DNA of 64,000 nucleotides from Cohnella herbarum (GTDB lineage Bacteria; Bacillota; Bacilli; Paenibacillales; Paenibacillaceae): assembly GCF_012849095.1 (NCBI RefSeq), contig NZ_CP051681.1:1-64000 (forward strand), written 5' to 3'. Shown in pieces: positions 9,433 through 17,819 of the stretch. Under the pieces are notes generated by a model. That model had not been told where the DNA came from and did no database searches. It was given only the letters and a program-made list of their open reading frames with translations. A program made the translations under genes and the position numbers. Numbering within the stretch: position 1 is the stretch's first letter; each line of letters begins with the position of its first letter.

Positions 9433-9954
9433 TTACTTGACCGCCCCTGCCCAGAAGCCGCCGCGAATCAAACTAGGCTCGTGAAAAATAACGAACGCCT
9501 TGGGGTCTAGCTCGATAATACGGTCGTGCAGTTGCTTCTGGTTTTTGCGCCTGGTCAAAATCTCCATCACAAGACGGTCGCCGTCCCTACCGGAACCGAG
9601 CCATGTCGTCACGCCGTAACCAGCGTCGCGAAGAACCATCGCAAGCCTTGGTTCCGGATTATTGCTGATTACCTTCAGGGTGACGTAGCCGAGCGCCAGC
9701 TTCTGCTCGATCCACGAACCGGCCAGCACGCCCAGAGCATAGCCGATCGCATAAACCGCCAGACTGGCGGCTTGATCCAGATGAGACAACACCATATTCA
9801 GTCCCAGCACGTAGATCGTCACTTCAGCCGTGCTGATGAGCGCAGCGATATACTTCTGCCCCTTGATCGTCAGAATCATGCGCAAGGTGAAGGCCGACAC
9901 ATACACGATCTGAATGACGAAGATGAGAGTCAATATCTTGAACAAAAGATGCAC
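9433..9954 (-). CDS. UPF0316-family membrane protein (DUF5698/DUF2179)
   Basis: 173 residues: three hydrophobic segments in the first 90 residues (ILTLIFVIQIVYVSAFTLRM, YIAALISTAEVTIYVLGLNM, AVYAIGYALGVLAGSWIEQK), then a soluble C-terminal domain of about 80 residues containing LGSGRDGDRLVMEILTRRKN. This is the layout of the YebE/UPF0316 family, a widespread Firmicute protein of unknown function with a DUF2179-type (possible nucleotide-sensing) tail. It is transcribed alone; the terminator of nagA lies just upstream. Confidence 0.85.
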   Translation of the reverse strand: MHLLFKILTLIFVIQIVYVSAFTLRMILTIKGQKYIAALISTAEVTIYVLGLNMVLSHLDQAASLAVYAIGYALGVLAGSWIEQKLALGYVTLKVISNNPEPRLAMVLRDAGYGVTTWLGSGRDGDRLVMEILTRRKNQKQLHDRIIELDPKAFVIFHEPSLIRGGFWAGAVK

Positions 9955-10044
9955 GCTCCTTCTTCTTCAGACTTCATGAACCATTCTCCCATAACAAAAC
10001 GAGCCAAACTTTCAATATGTCCGCTATTCGCATCGGTCAGGTAT

Positions 10045-10077
10045 CAAAAACCCGTCAGGGCCGTCCCTGACAGGTTT
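10045..10077 (-). terminator. Terminator after nagA operon
   Basis: On the minus strand a stem ACCTGTCAGGG / CCCTGACGGGT with a 4-base loop is followed by TTTTTGAT. It begins 3 bp after the nagA stop and ends the sugar operon. Confidence 0.8.
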
Positions 10078-10079
10078 TA

Positions 10080-11225
10080 TTAATTCGTGCCGAAATCGGA
10101 AGCCGTATAAACGGTTTCAATCCGGTAATCGCTGTCCATCACGATGAAGTTCGCCCGCATGCCCGGGACGATGTCGCCGACGTCTAGATCAAGCGCTTTG
10201 CCGGCGTTAACCGAAGTCAGCCTAACGGCGTCTGCAAGCGGCACTGCAAGCAGCGGCCCAGTCAAGTGCCGGAACAGCTCGTACATCGTGCTTTGCGAGC
10301 CGTACACCGTGTCCCCCTTGTAGGCAACCGAACCGCGCACCGTAATGCCGGGGGCATCCGGGCATACGCTGTCGGTAATCGCCGTCAGCGTACCGATCGG
10401 CTTCAGCCGGAGCGCAAGCTTAAGCGCTTGCGGGGAAAGATGGCGCAAATCCGCGATAAGTTCGCAGTGCACCCGATCATCCAGCAACGCGGCGTCCAGT
10501 ACGCCTGGCTCGCGGTGATCGAAGGTGCGCATAGCGTTAAACAGATGGGTCGCGCGAGAGAAGCCGGCGCCAAACGCCTCAAGCGCGGTATCGTAATCCG
10601 CATCCGTATGGCCGACTGACAACGCGAACCCGTGCTTATGCGAAAGCGCGGCCAGCGACGGGAGGTCTACACATTCCGGCGCGGCAGTGACGATGCGGAT
10701 CGCACCCCGGAATGACCGGATGATGTCATCTGCTTCAGCTTCGTCGTAAGGCCGTATTTGCCCTTTGTAAAATCCGCCTTGCTTCGCCGGGTTAAGATAC
10801 GGGCCTTCCAGATGAAATCCCTCCAGCCCCTCGCAAGTCAACGTGCGATAAGGCGGCTTGCGTGCGCCGAAAGGGGTGAATGGCGATATCGTCGCAAAAA
10901 ACGAGGTCGTACCTGTCATCCTCAGCAGCCGGGCACCTGCCGCAAAATCGCAGTCGGGATCTTCGAAATCGCAGCCCTTCACACCGTGAATATGCGTGTC
11001 GATAAAACCGGGAACAACGATCTGCCCGCCGAGATCGCAGTATGCGAGGGAATCCTTGTTTGCTCGGTCATCCCGGTCAATGTCATCTGCACCTATTGCC
11101 CCGGCAGCCCCGGTGATTTCGGTAAACCGGCCGTTCGCCACGACAAAAGCCGCATTGCGAAAAACACCCGTCCCTGTCACCAAAGTCGCATTATAAAATC
11201 TCGTCGCTCGCACGTTGCCTTGCAT
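10080..11225 (-). CDS. nagA: N-acetylglucosamine-6-phosphate deacetylase
   Basis: 381 residues of the amidohydrolase superfamily. It removes acetate from N-acetylglucosamine-6-phosphate to give glucosamine-6-phosphate. Visible landmarks: GFIDTHIHGVKGCDF (metal H-x-H), GTTSFFATISP, HLEGPYLNPAKQGGF, SVGHTDADYDTA, ATHLFNAMRTFDHREPG, and the catalytic aspartate in ITDSVCPDAPG. It overlaps the end of the ROK kinase by about 35 bp. AAAGGAG directly abuts the ATG at 11225, so a GTG at 11213 (spacing 12) is an alternative start. It is last in the operon, pointing to an N-acetylamino-sugar as the catabolised product. Confidence 0.9.
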   Translation of the reverse strand: MQGNVRATRFYNATLVTGTGVFRNAAFVVANGRFTEITGAAGAIGADDIDRDDRANKDSLAYCDLGGQIVVPGFIDTHIHGVKGCDFEDPDCDFAAGARLLRMTGTTSFFATISPFTPFGARKPPYRTLTCEGLEGFHLEGPYLNPAKQGGFYKGQIRPYDEAEADDIIRSFRGAIRIVTAAPECVDLPSLAALSHKHGFALSVGHTDADYDTALEAFGAGFSRATHLFNAMRTFDHREPGVLDAALLDDRVHCELIADLRHLSPQALKLALRLKPIGTLTAITDSVCPDAPGITVRGSVAYKGDTVYGSQSTMYELFRHLTGPLLAVPLADAVRLTSVNAGKALDLDVGDIVPGMRANFIVMDSDYRIETVYTASDFGTN

Positions 11226-12198
11226 CTCCTTTGCTGACTAGCTCTACCGCACCGATGATGCCAGCGTCATTCGCGAATGCGGCGGGTGTCACCCGGCAGC
11301 GCGGCAGATGCAAATTAACTTTCTTCCGCAGCGAGTCGACGAACAACTTGCGCTGACGGGATATCGCTCCGCCGATGACGACTGTATCGAGATCGAGCAG
11401 CATGACAAGCTCGATGACGCCTTTGGCCGCAGCATCCGTATAACGTTCCAGCACATCGATCGCCACCTCGTCTCCGGCCTTAGCGAGCGCACATACCGCC
11501 AGCCCGTCTTCCGCTTTCAGCCCATGCCTCTTCGCCAGCTGCACAAGCGCGGTCACGGATGCAGTCCGCTCGAAGCAGCCAATTTTCCCGCATGGACAAG
11601 GCTCGTCGCTGCCGCTTAACGTCAAATGCCCGATTTCACCGGCGCAACCGAAGCTGCCGCGGTACAAGCGGCGCTCCAGCATAAGCGCCCCGCCGATGCC
11701 GGTGCCAAACGTCACCGTCGCTCCGTTTACGCTCCCTTGCAGCGTGCCGTATCTTCGTTCGCATAGCAGCGCTGTCCGGGCATCATTCTCAGCCCGCGTC
11801 GGCAAACCGCTAACTTCGGCTAGCACATCTTCCAGCGCAAACTTGCTTATGCCGAGATTAACCGCATCGTACACAATGCCGTCGACGACCCATCCCGGGC
11901 ATCCAACGCCAATTCCGGCAATATCGCCGCTGCCGGCAGCCTCGTGCCCAGCATCGCCGACGCCAATCGCCCCACTACTTCCATCGCCATCGCCATCGCC
12001 CACGCGGTCATCCACCGCGACCATACTACTGCCGTCCGCAGCCCGCAGCCTGGCGATCGCTTTGCCGATCGCCGCGACCATCCGCTGCGGCTCGCCGAAG
12101 AAGCGGTTGGTGATGACGTGCCGCTTCACGATTTTTCCGTCGTCCACTAATCCCACGGCAATTTTCGTGCCGCCAATATCAATGCCGATCGCTCGCAT
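11191..12198 (-). CDS. ROK-family sugar kinase
   Basis: 335 residues from ATG 12198 (AAGGAAGGA upstream; the frame opens nine codons earlier at 12225). The ATP motif MRAIGIDIGGTKIAVGLVDD is at the N-terminus, GTGIGGALMLERRLYRG in the middle, and the ROK zinc site is in EPCPCGKIGCFE. NagA follows immediately, so the likely job is phosphorylating N-acetylglucosamine, N-acetylmannosamine or a related sugar. Unusual: residues about 52-85 form an Asp/Gly-rich insertion (GDGDGDGSSGAIGVGDAG) between the first helix and GIGVGCPGW. It is encoded by a short GCCATC tandem repeat (11981-12000) and is absent from typical ROK kinases. Confidence 0.88.
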   Translation of the reverse strand: MRAIGIDIGGTKIAVGLVDDGKIVKRHVITNRFFGEPQRMVAAIGKAIARLRAADGSSMVAVDDRVGDGDGDGSSGAIGVGDAGHEAAGSGDIAGIGVGCPGWVVDGIVYDAVNLGISKFALEDVLAEVSGLPTRAENDARTALLCERRYGTLQGSVNGATVTFGTGIGGALMLERRLYRGSFGCAGEIGHLTLSGSDEPCPCGKIGCFERTASVTALVQLAKRHGLKAEDGLAVCALAKAGDEVAIDVLERYTDAAAKGVIELVMLLDLDTVVIGGAISRQRKLFVDSLRKKVNLHLPRCRVTPAAFANDAGIIGAVELVSKGDARQRASDEIL

Positions 12199-12223
12199 GT
12201 CGTCCTTCCTTCTTGAGGCGTAC

Positions 12224-12250
12224 AAGCCCGCATCGAACCGATGCGGGCTT
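12224..12250 (-). promoter_or_regulatory. Intercistronic hairpin between binding protein and kinase
   Basis: A perfect 11-bp stem AAGCCCGCATC / GATGCGGGCTT with a 5-base loop and no T-tract. Hairpins just after a binding-protein gene commonly stabilise its message or cut downstream expression; this is the inferred role here. Confidence 0.6.
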
Positions 12251-12262
12251 GGGCAAACGGCC

Positions 12263-13870
12263 TTATTTTTTCACGTTTTCCTGATAAAACTTGTTGTAAT
12301 CGTCGACGACTTTCTCGATGCCGTAGCCTTTCAACGTTTCGATAAACTTGTCGTAATCGTCGAACGAAGCTTTTCCGGTAATGAATTTATAAGACATTTC
12401 ATCCACCAACGTCGTCGAAGGCGTCAACGCGAGCGCATGCTCATCCTTCTTCTCCTGATCGAAGCGGACCATCCAGCTGTCCGGCCATGCCGCGAACTCG
12501 CCCATCTCTTCCATCGTGTAACCGGTGAACTTCTCGAGATTCGTTTTCCAACCGTACGGATCGGGATAGATTTCGTAAATGTTGAGTCCTGCGTAAAAGC
12601 TCATGGAATCGTTCAATGGCGTTTTGCCCGGTTCGTCCGTCGTCGTAATGTTATCCATGAACACAGGCTGGCCGTCTTTCATCTCATAAGTGACCCCTTC
12701 GATGCCGTAACCGAGCAAGCGGAAGAAATCTTCGCCCAACTGCCAGTCAAGCAGCGCGAGCGCTTCGTTGACGTACGGCGAATTCGCATTGATGACCATG
12801 CCGTACGACGGGCTAACCGTCGTCAAACCCCGATATTTGGACGGCTTCCCGTTCGCGCTGAGCGGCGGAATATATTTGAATTGCACCTTGTCTTGCAGGT
12901 TCATATTTTTGGCGATGACGTTTACGCTTTTGGCGGTATTCTCGTACTGCATTTCCCACACGTAGCTTTCCGTTATGAAGCTTTTCTCGGTTGCCAAAGT
13001 CTGGCGCCAGTCGTCGCCTGCGAACGTATACTGCGGAAACTGCGGATCGTACAATTTCTCCGCAAACAGCTTGTGCAGAAACTCCAGCATCTGGCGATAT
13101 TCGGGAGTGAACGGACCGAAGATATACTTACCTTGTTCCTGATCAAAAGCCAGCGTGGACGAAGTGCTGAATACTCTGCTCCAGACGGTCAGCGTTTCAG
13201 GAATGGTGTATGAAGTTACCGGATAAGAGGTCGGGAATTTCTCCTTCAGCTTTTTGGCCGCATCGTAGATGTCGTCCACCGTCTTCGGCGCGTCCAGTCC
13301 GACGGCTTCGAACGCTTTCGCGTTATAGAAAAATCCGGTCGGCACCGTCTTGTACGGATACAAATAAGGGAAAATGTACGTGTCTCCTTTTCCGTCCTCA
13401 AAAAGCGTTCTCGCTTCCGGATATTGATCGTAATAAGCTTTCAAGTTCGGCAGCTTATCGAGATAATCGCTGATTTTCACGAACTTTCCTGCCTGACCGT
13501 ACATTTGGCTAATCTCGTTCACTTCGCGTCCGCCCGAAGCGCCGAGCAGCATAACATCCGGCCAGTCGCCCGATGGGGACGCCAGAATGAGCGACTGCTT
13601 CTCTGCGTACCCGTCGGCGGGCGCGTTGTAGTCAAGCTTGATATTGGTCAGACGCTCAAACTCCTTGACGAGCGGGTTTTCCGGGTTAAAGTCCCCTTGA
13701 TACCAGGAAAATACTTTCATCGTTACCGGATCTTTGAGCGGAAAGCTCAGCGGTTCGAACGTTTTACCGGCTGCCGGGCTTGCGTTCGATCCGGATTTGG
13801 AACTCTGGCACCCCACCGTGGCGAATAACAGCACGGTCGCAATCAGAAACATGAAACTCCGTTTTTTCAC
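12263..13870 (-). CDS. Sugar ABC transporter substrate-binding lipoprotein (LplA-like)
   Basis: 535 residues from GTG 13870 (GAAGGG five bases upstream; the frame also opens at 13927, but without a ribosome site). A lipoprotein signal KKRSFMFLIATVLLFATVGC ends in the lipobox cysteine, followed by a Ser/Asn-rich linker and a family-1 solute-binding fold (FSWYQGDFNPENPLVKEFER...). Size and order match the LplA/YtcQ group of oligosaccharide-binding proteins of Paenibacillaceae. Its permeases lie directly upstream in the same operon. No ATPase is encoded here, as usual for this CUT1 group, which relies on a shared MsmX-type ATPase elsewhere. Confidence 0.88.
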   Translation of the reverse strand: MKKRSFMFLIATVLLFATVGCQSSKSGSNASPAAGKTFEPLSFPLKDPVTMKVFSWYQGDFNPENPLVKEFERLTNIKLDYNAPADGYAEKQSLILASPSGDWPDVMLLGASGGREVNEISQMYGQAGKFVKISDYLDKLPNLKAYYDQYPEARTLFEDGKGDTYIFPYLYPYKTVPTGFFYNAKAFEAVGLDAPKTVDDIYDAAKKLKEKFPTSYPVTSYTIPETLTVWSRVFSTSSTLAFDQEQGKYIFGPFTPEYRQMLEFLHKLFAEKLYDPQFPQYTFAGDDWRQTLATEKSFITESYVWEMQYENTAKSVNVIAKNMNLQDKVQFKYIPPLSANGKPSKYRGLTTVSPSYGMVINANSPYVNEALALLDWQLGEDFFRLLGYGIEGVTYEMKDGQPVFMDNITTTDEPGKTPLNDSMSFYAGLNIYEIYPDPYGWKTNLEKFTGYTMEEMGEFAAWPDSWMVRFDQEKKDEHALALTPSTTLVDEMSYKFITGKASFDDYDKFIETLKGYGIEKVVDDYNKFYQENVKK

Positions 13871-13934
13871 ATTTACCCTTCCCTTCTCTGTTCGCTTGTT
13901 CAATATGCGGTCAGATCGGCGCCGCACTGCGGTT

Positions 13935-14828
13935 TCAGCCTTTGATCGCGCCGATCATAATCCCTTTGACGAAATACTTTTGCAAGAACGGGTAGATCAT
14001 GACGATCGGCAGTATCGTAACGACGATAATTGCGCTGCGAACCGTCTGCTCGCTGACCCCCGCCGGTTTATACGCAGCGATAATGCTGCGCATATGGCTC
14101 GTGGGCTCGAAAGTGATCAATACCTTTCGCACGACCAACTGCAGTGGATACAAGTTTTGATTTTCGATAAACAGCATGGCGTTAAACCAGGAGTTCCAAT
14201 GCCCGACGATGAGCCACAAGCTGAGCGTAGCCAAAATCGGTTTCGACAGCGGCGTGTAAATCCGGGTAAGAATCGTCAAGTCGTTCGCTCCGTCCATTAG
14301 CGCCGATTCTCGCAGTTCGATCGGAATGTTCGCCTGGAAAAAGGTACGGCAAATAATGATGTACCAGACGGAGACGCCGGGCAGTATTAATGCCCAAAGC
14401 GTGTCTTTCATGTGCAGGTTTTGGACAAGCATGTAATAAGGGATCAAGCCCCCTGAAAAGTACATCGTAAACGTCAGAAAGATCAAAAACGGCTTTTTGC
14501 CCCTGAACTGCTTAATCGCCAGCGGGTATGCGGTGAGGAGCGTCAGCCCGACGGACAGCACCGTGCCCGCAGACGTATAGAAGATCGTGTTGATATATCC
14601 TCTAATAATTAGCGGGTCGGACAAAGCGACTCGGTAGGCGTTCAGATTAAACCCCTTCGGTAGCCAGGTGACCATTCCCATCGTGACGTATTCGTTTTTG
14701 CTGAAAGATACGGCCACGATATAAATAAACGGGTACAGCATGACGAAAATCATAAGCAGCGAGGCAATCAGAGCAACCGCCCTTACCACGAGATCCGATC
14801 GGTGTTCGGCATAGTTCCGCATTTTCAA
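13935..14828 (-). CDS. Carbohydrate ABC transporter permease (LplC/YtcP-like)
   Basis: About 297 residues, six membrane segments (first VVRAVALIASLLMIFVMLYP), and the cytoplasmic EAA loop ELRESALMDGANDLTILTRI that docks the ATPase. The C-terminus ends KYFVKGIMIGAIKG, a hallmark of LplC-like permeases. GGAAAGGA precedes three possible starts: ATG 14834 (too close), TTG 14828 (six bases, chosen) and ATG 14822. It pairs with the permease upstream and the binding lipoprotein downstream. Confidence 0.87.
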   Translation of the reverse strand: MKMRNYAEHRSDLVVRAVALIASLLMIFVMLYPFIYIVAVSFSKNEYVTMGMVTWLPKGFNLNAYRVALSDPLIIRGYINTIFYTSAGTVLSVGLTLLTAYPLAIKQFRGKKPFLIFLTFTMYFSGGLIPYYMLVQNLHMKDTLWALILPGVSVWYIIICRTFFQANIPIELRESALMDGANDLTILTRIYTPLSKPILATLSLWLIVGHWNSWFNAMLFIENQNLYPLQLVVRKVLITFEPTSHMRSIIAAYKPAGVSEQTVRSAIIVVTILPIVMIYPFLQKYFVKGIMIGAIKG

Positions 14829-14853
14829 ATCCATTCCTTTCCGAAGCTTCTGG

Positions 14854-15771
14854 TCACCAGAAAGAATACCCGGTCAATCTTCTCATGACCTTGTTGGCGA
14901 AAAACACCAACAGGAACGATAGGACCGAATTGACGAGCCCGACGGCTACGCCGTAGCTGTAGTTAGCGTTTTGCAAGCCGTTTCGATATACGTAGGTCGC
15001 CAGAATATCCGCCGTTTCGTACGTTGCCGGGGAGTACATCAAAATAATCTTTTCGAAAGACGCCCCGAGCAGCAAGCCGACGGACAATATGAACTGGATG
15101 CTGATGACCGGAAGTAGCGCCGGGAAAGTGATATGGCGAATTTTTTGCAAGCGATTCGCCCCGTCCATCGTGGCCGCTTCGTACATCTCGTCCGGGATGG
15201 AAGATATGGCGGCCAGGTACAGGATGCTGCCCCAGCCGATCCCCGTCCAAATCTCGGAGCTGATGTAGATCGTCCGAAAGCTCGAAGCATCGCTCATGAA
15301 ATTGATCGCTTGCAGGCCGATCGATCGCAGAAAATGGTTGACGACGCCGTCAATCGCAAGAATTTCCTTCATCATCCCGACGATGATAACCGTGGAAATA
15401 AAGTACGGCAAATAAGAAACGGACTGCGCGAATTTTTTGAACTTGCCCTGCTTCAACTCGTTGAAGATAAGCGCCAGCAATATCGGGGCCGGGAAGCAGA
15501 ACAGCAGGGAAAACACGCCAAGCTTCACGGTATTCATGAAAGCCCGGGGAATAAGAGGATCCTTCAAAATCAGCTCGAAATATTTCAGCCCGACCCACTT
15601 GCTTTCCATAATGGAAGTAAGGCCGTTATAGTTTTTGAAAGCGAGCACGATGCCGTAGAGCGGAACATAGCTAAATACGAATACCAAGATGATGCTAGGA
15701 GCGAGAAATAGATACAGCCATTTGTCCTTGACCACATCTTTCCACAAAACGCGAAAGTAGCTACTCTGCAT
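14854..15771 (-). CDS. Carbohydrate ABC transporter permease (LplB/YteP-like)
   Basis: 305 residues, six membrane segments beginning KWLYLFLAPSIILVFVFSYV, the PLYGIVLAFKNYN loop typical of LplB proteins, and EAA loop DEMYEAATMDGANRLQKIRH. The C-terminus GYSFW is also characteristic. It overlaps the isomerase gene by 11 bp, with GAGGAG before the ATG, so translation is probably coupled. It forms the heterodimeric channel with the LplC-like permease. Confidence 0.88.
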   Translation of the reverse strand: MQSSYFRVLWKDVVKDKWLYLFLAPSIILVFVFSYVPLYGIVLAFKNYNGLTSIMESKWVGLKYFELILKDPLIPRAFMNTVKLGVFSLLFCFPAPILLALIFNELKQGKFKKFAQSVSYLPYFISTVIIVGMMKEILAIDGVVNHFLRSIGLQAINFMSDASSFRTIYISSEIWTGIGWGSILYLAAISSIPDEMYEAATMDGANRLQKIRHITFPALLPVISIQFILSVGLLLGASFEKIILMYSPATYETADILATYVYRNGLQNANYSYGVAVGLVNSVLSFLLVFFANKVMRRLTGYSFW

Positions 15772-16582
15772 ACCCGGCTCTCCTCAGGAAAGCGATACTC
15801 TCGTCGCAGGATGCGATCGGATCGTCGCATTCCAATTCAATTGAAGCTGTTCCGTCGAAACCGCCCGACCGGAGCGTCCGAATGACGCTATCGAACGGAA
15901 TATCGCCTTGACCGAGCGGACAGCCCGTATACCACACCTTGTTCAGCGATGGCCAGCCTTCGCCTTCTTGAGCCGAGTGGCGGTAGTCTTTCAGATGCAG
16001 CAGATCTACCCGGCCTTTCAGCCGCTCTGCCGCTACCTCAGGCGCTTCGTCGACGAATAGAAAATTGGCGGTATCGAACGTCGACCGGAATGCCGGCGAC
16101 CGATACGAATCCAGCAGCTCGGTCACCTCTCCGCTGCGAGCGGCGAACACGCCGTGATTTTCCAGACAAAGCTTGATCCCGGCATGTTCCGCGTACCGGA
16201 TGCAAGGCGCGTAACAAGCTGTGATCGAAGCCATGCTGTCTTCGAACGCAACTTCGTCCTTGACGTCCCCGGAAAATACACGCATGACGGGCGTGCCGAT
16301 CTGCTTGGCGATATCGATTTGTCGGATCATGTAATTGATTTGCTCGAGGCGTTTCGTTTCGTCCGGCTGAACGAAATCGTTGCAAATCGACCATACGGCG
16401 GGTGAAAGCCCTAGCTTATCCATGACGGCCATACATTCGTCCAACTTGTCGAGCACAAAAAAATCGAGCAGTTCGACGTTCCTAACACCGCGCGAGGCGC
16501 AGTATTCGGCGAACGCGGCGAAGTCCATCGCTCCACCGTATATCAGTTCCTGAAAAGTCCACATGCTTACGCTCAGTTTCAT
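15761..16582 (-). CDS. Sugar phosphate isomerase/epimerase (TIM barrel)
   Basis: 273 residues of the xylose isomerase-like/AP-endonuclease-2 superfamily. Metal-site residues appear at strand ends: LENHG (Glu), STFDTANF (Asp), LLHLKDY (His) and ASIELEC (C-terminal Glu). Enzymes of this group isomerise or epimerise sugars or act on keto-inositols. Lying next to a Gfo/Idh oxidoreductase it probably handles an oxidised sugar intermediate, but the exact substrate cannot be told. Confidence 0.85.
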   Translation of the reverse strand: MKLSVSMWTFQELIYGGAMDFAAFAEYCASRGVRNVELLDFFVLDKLDECMAVMDKLGLSPAVWSICNDFVQPDETKRLEQINYMIRQIDIAKQIGTPVMRVFSGDVKDEVAFEDSMASITACYAPCIRYAEHAGIKLCLENHGVFAARSGEVTELLDSYRSPAFRSTFDTANFLFVDEAPEVAAERLKGRVDLLHLKDYRHSAQEGEGWPSLNKVWYTGCPLGQGDIPFDSVIRTLRSGGFDGTASIELECDDPIASCDESIAFLRRAGYAE

Positions 16583-16615
16583 TCCGGTTCCTCCGCCTTT
16601 CTTTAGGTTCCCATT

Positions 16616-17674
16616 CTATCTCGTTATCCTGATTTCTCTCTGCTCATTTGCCGATTCGTAGATCGCATCCGTAATGCGCATACACTCCACGCCATCTTCG
16701 GCGGTCACGATCGGCTGTTCGGCACCTTTGATCACCTGGATAAAGTGGGAGATTTCCTCGTCGAAATCGTAATTGGGATTATGCTCGTTGTTCGAATGCA
16801 GCGGCTGGATATTGCAGGCGACGCCGAAATCGTCCGTTGCGATACGCACTTTCGGGTATGCCGTCGCGCCGCCCTTCCTGCCGAACACTTCGAGCTGGAA
16901 CACATCCGATTCGACGTGGTGATTCCAACTCGTCTCGAACTGGATCGTCACACCGTTGTCCATCCGGATCAGCGCGGAGGCAAAATCTTCGACATCGTGA
17001 ATTTGCCCGCTGTCGGCGCTCATATGCGGCGCGTTGGAGGCCACCTGCTCGTCCGGCATTTTGTGGGTGACGGCATATACCGAGACGGCCTGCCCGCCGG
17101 CGATAAATCGGGCGAGATCAAGCACGTGCACACCGAGATCGATGACCGGCCCGCCCCCGGATCGGTTGTTGTCCGCGAACCATCCGCCGGGGTTGCCGTG
17201 ACGGCGCAAATAAACCGCTTTCACATAATACAGCTGGCCGAGCCTGTTTTCGTCCACGGCGTTTTTCAGCAGCTTGACGCCTTCTTCGTATCGCGTGCAA
17301 AAACCCGGCATCAGCACGCGGCCGAACCGCTCTGCTGTCAACTGCATCTCCACCGCCTGCGTGGCGCTTACGGCCAGCGGCTTCTCGCATAGCACGTGCG
17401 CGCCGCCGTTCAGCGCATCGATCGAGACGGACGCGTGAAGGCTGTTCCAAACGCATACCGACACCGCATCCGGAGCGGCTTCCTCGAGCATTGTCCGGTA
17501 ATCGTCATAAACGCGGGAAATTTCGTACTGGCGGGCGAACTGCTCTGCCCTGTCGCGATTACTATCGCATACCGCAACGACATCGACGTCAGCGCGTTTC
17601 CGATAGGCGGCTACATGACAGTGCCCGATCGTACCCGCGCCGATTATTCCGACTTTTATTTTGTCCACAAGCAT
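16616..17674 (-). CDS. Gfo/Idh/MocA-family oxidoreductase
   Basis: 352 residues. N-terminal Rossmann fold KVGIIGAGTIGHCHVAAYRK with VVAVCDSN, then the family signature CEKPLAVS carrying the catalytic lysine. A C-terminal beta-sheet domain has GGPVIDLGVHVLDLARFI, with the active-site Asp and His. It uses NAD(P) to oxidise or reduce a sugar or cyclitol. First structural gene of the sugar operon: AGGGGG lies before ATG 17674. The adjacent isomerase gene suggests an oxidise-isomerise-reduce route as in other CUT1-linked catabolic loci. Confidence 0.88.
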   Translation of the reverse strand: MLVDKIKVGIIGAGTIGHCHVAAYRKRADVDVVAVCDSNRDRAEQFARQYEISRVYDDYRTMLEEAAPDAVSVCVWNSLHASVSIDALNGGAHVLCEKPLAVSATQAVEMQLTAERFGRVLMPGFCTRYEEGVKLLKNAVDENRLGQLYYVKAVYLRRHGNPGGWFADNNRSGGGPVIDLGVHVLDLARFIAGGQAVSVYAVTHKMPDEQVASNAPHMSADSGQIHDVEDFASALIRMDNGVTIQFETSWNHHVESDVFQLEVFGRKGGATAYPKVRIATDDFGVACNIQPLHSNNEHNPNYDFDEEISHFIQVIKGAEQPIVTAEDGVECMRITDAIYESANEQREIRITR

Positions 17675-17683
17675 CCCCCTAAC

Positions 17684-17731
17684 AAAAAAAACCCCGATGA
17701 TCGGCTGAATTGTTCAACCGTCATCTGGGTT
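17684..17731 (-). terminator. Terminator/attenuator between AraC regulator and sugar operon
   Basis: On the minus strand, AACCCAGATGACGG pairs (two mismatches) with CCGATCATCGGGGT and runs straight into eight T. It ends only 9 bp before the oxidoreductase ATG, so no promoter fits between it and the operon. It therefore ends the araC transcript and must be passed by anything transcribing the operon. Confidence 0.7.
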
Positions 17732-17819
17732 TCATCGTACCATTCGAAAGATTCATTGTATTTGTTTCTATATTCGATTAATTTGTTCAAATTTATGAAG
17801 CTGGCCGGTGCGTGTGCTG

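Noticed and set aside
11696..13213. A 505-codon plus-strand open frame
   Set aside because: It lies antisense to the ROK kinase and binding-lipoprotein genes, whose motifs are unambiguous. It has low-complexity, Arg/His/Pro-rich composition and no ribosome site; a GC-driven shadow.
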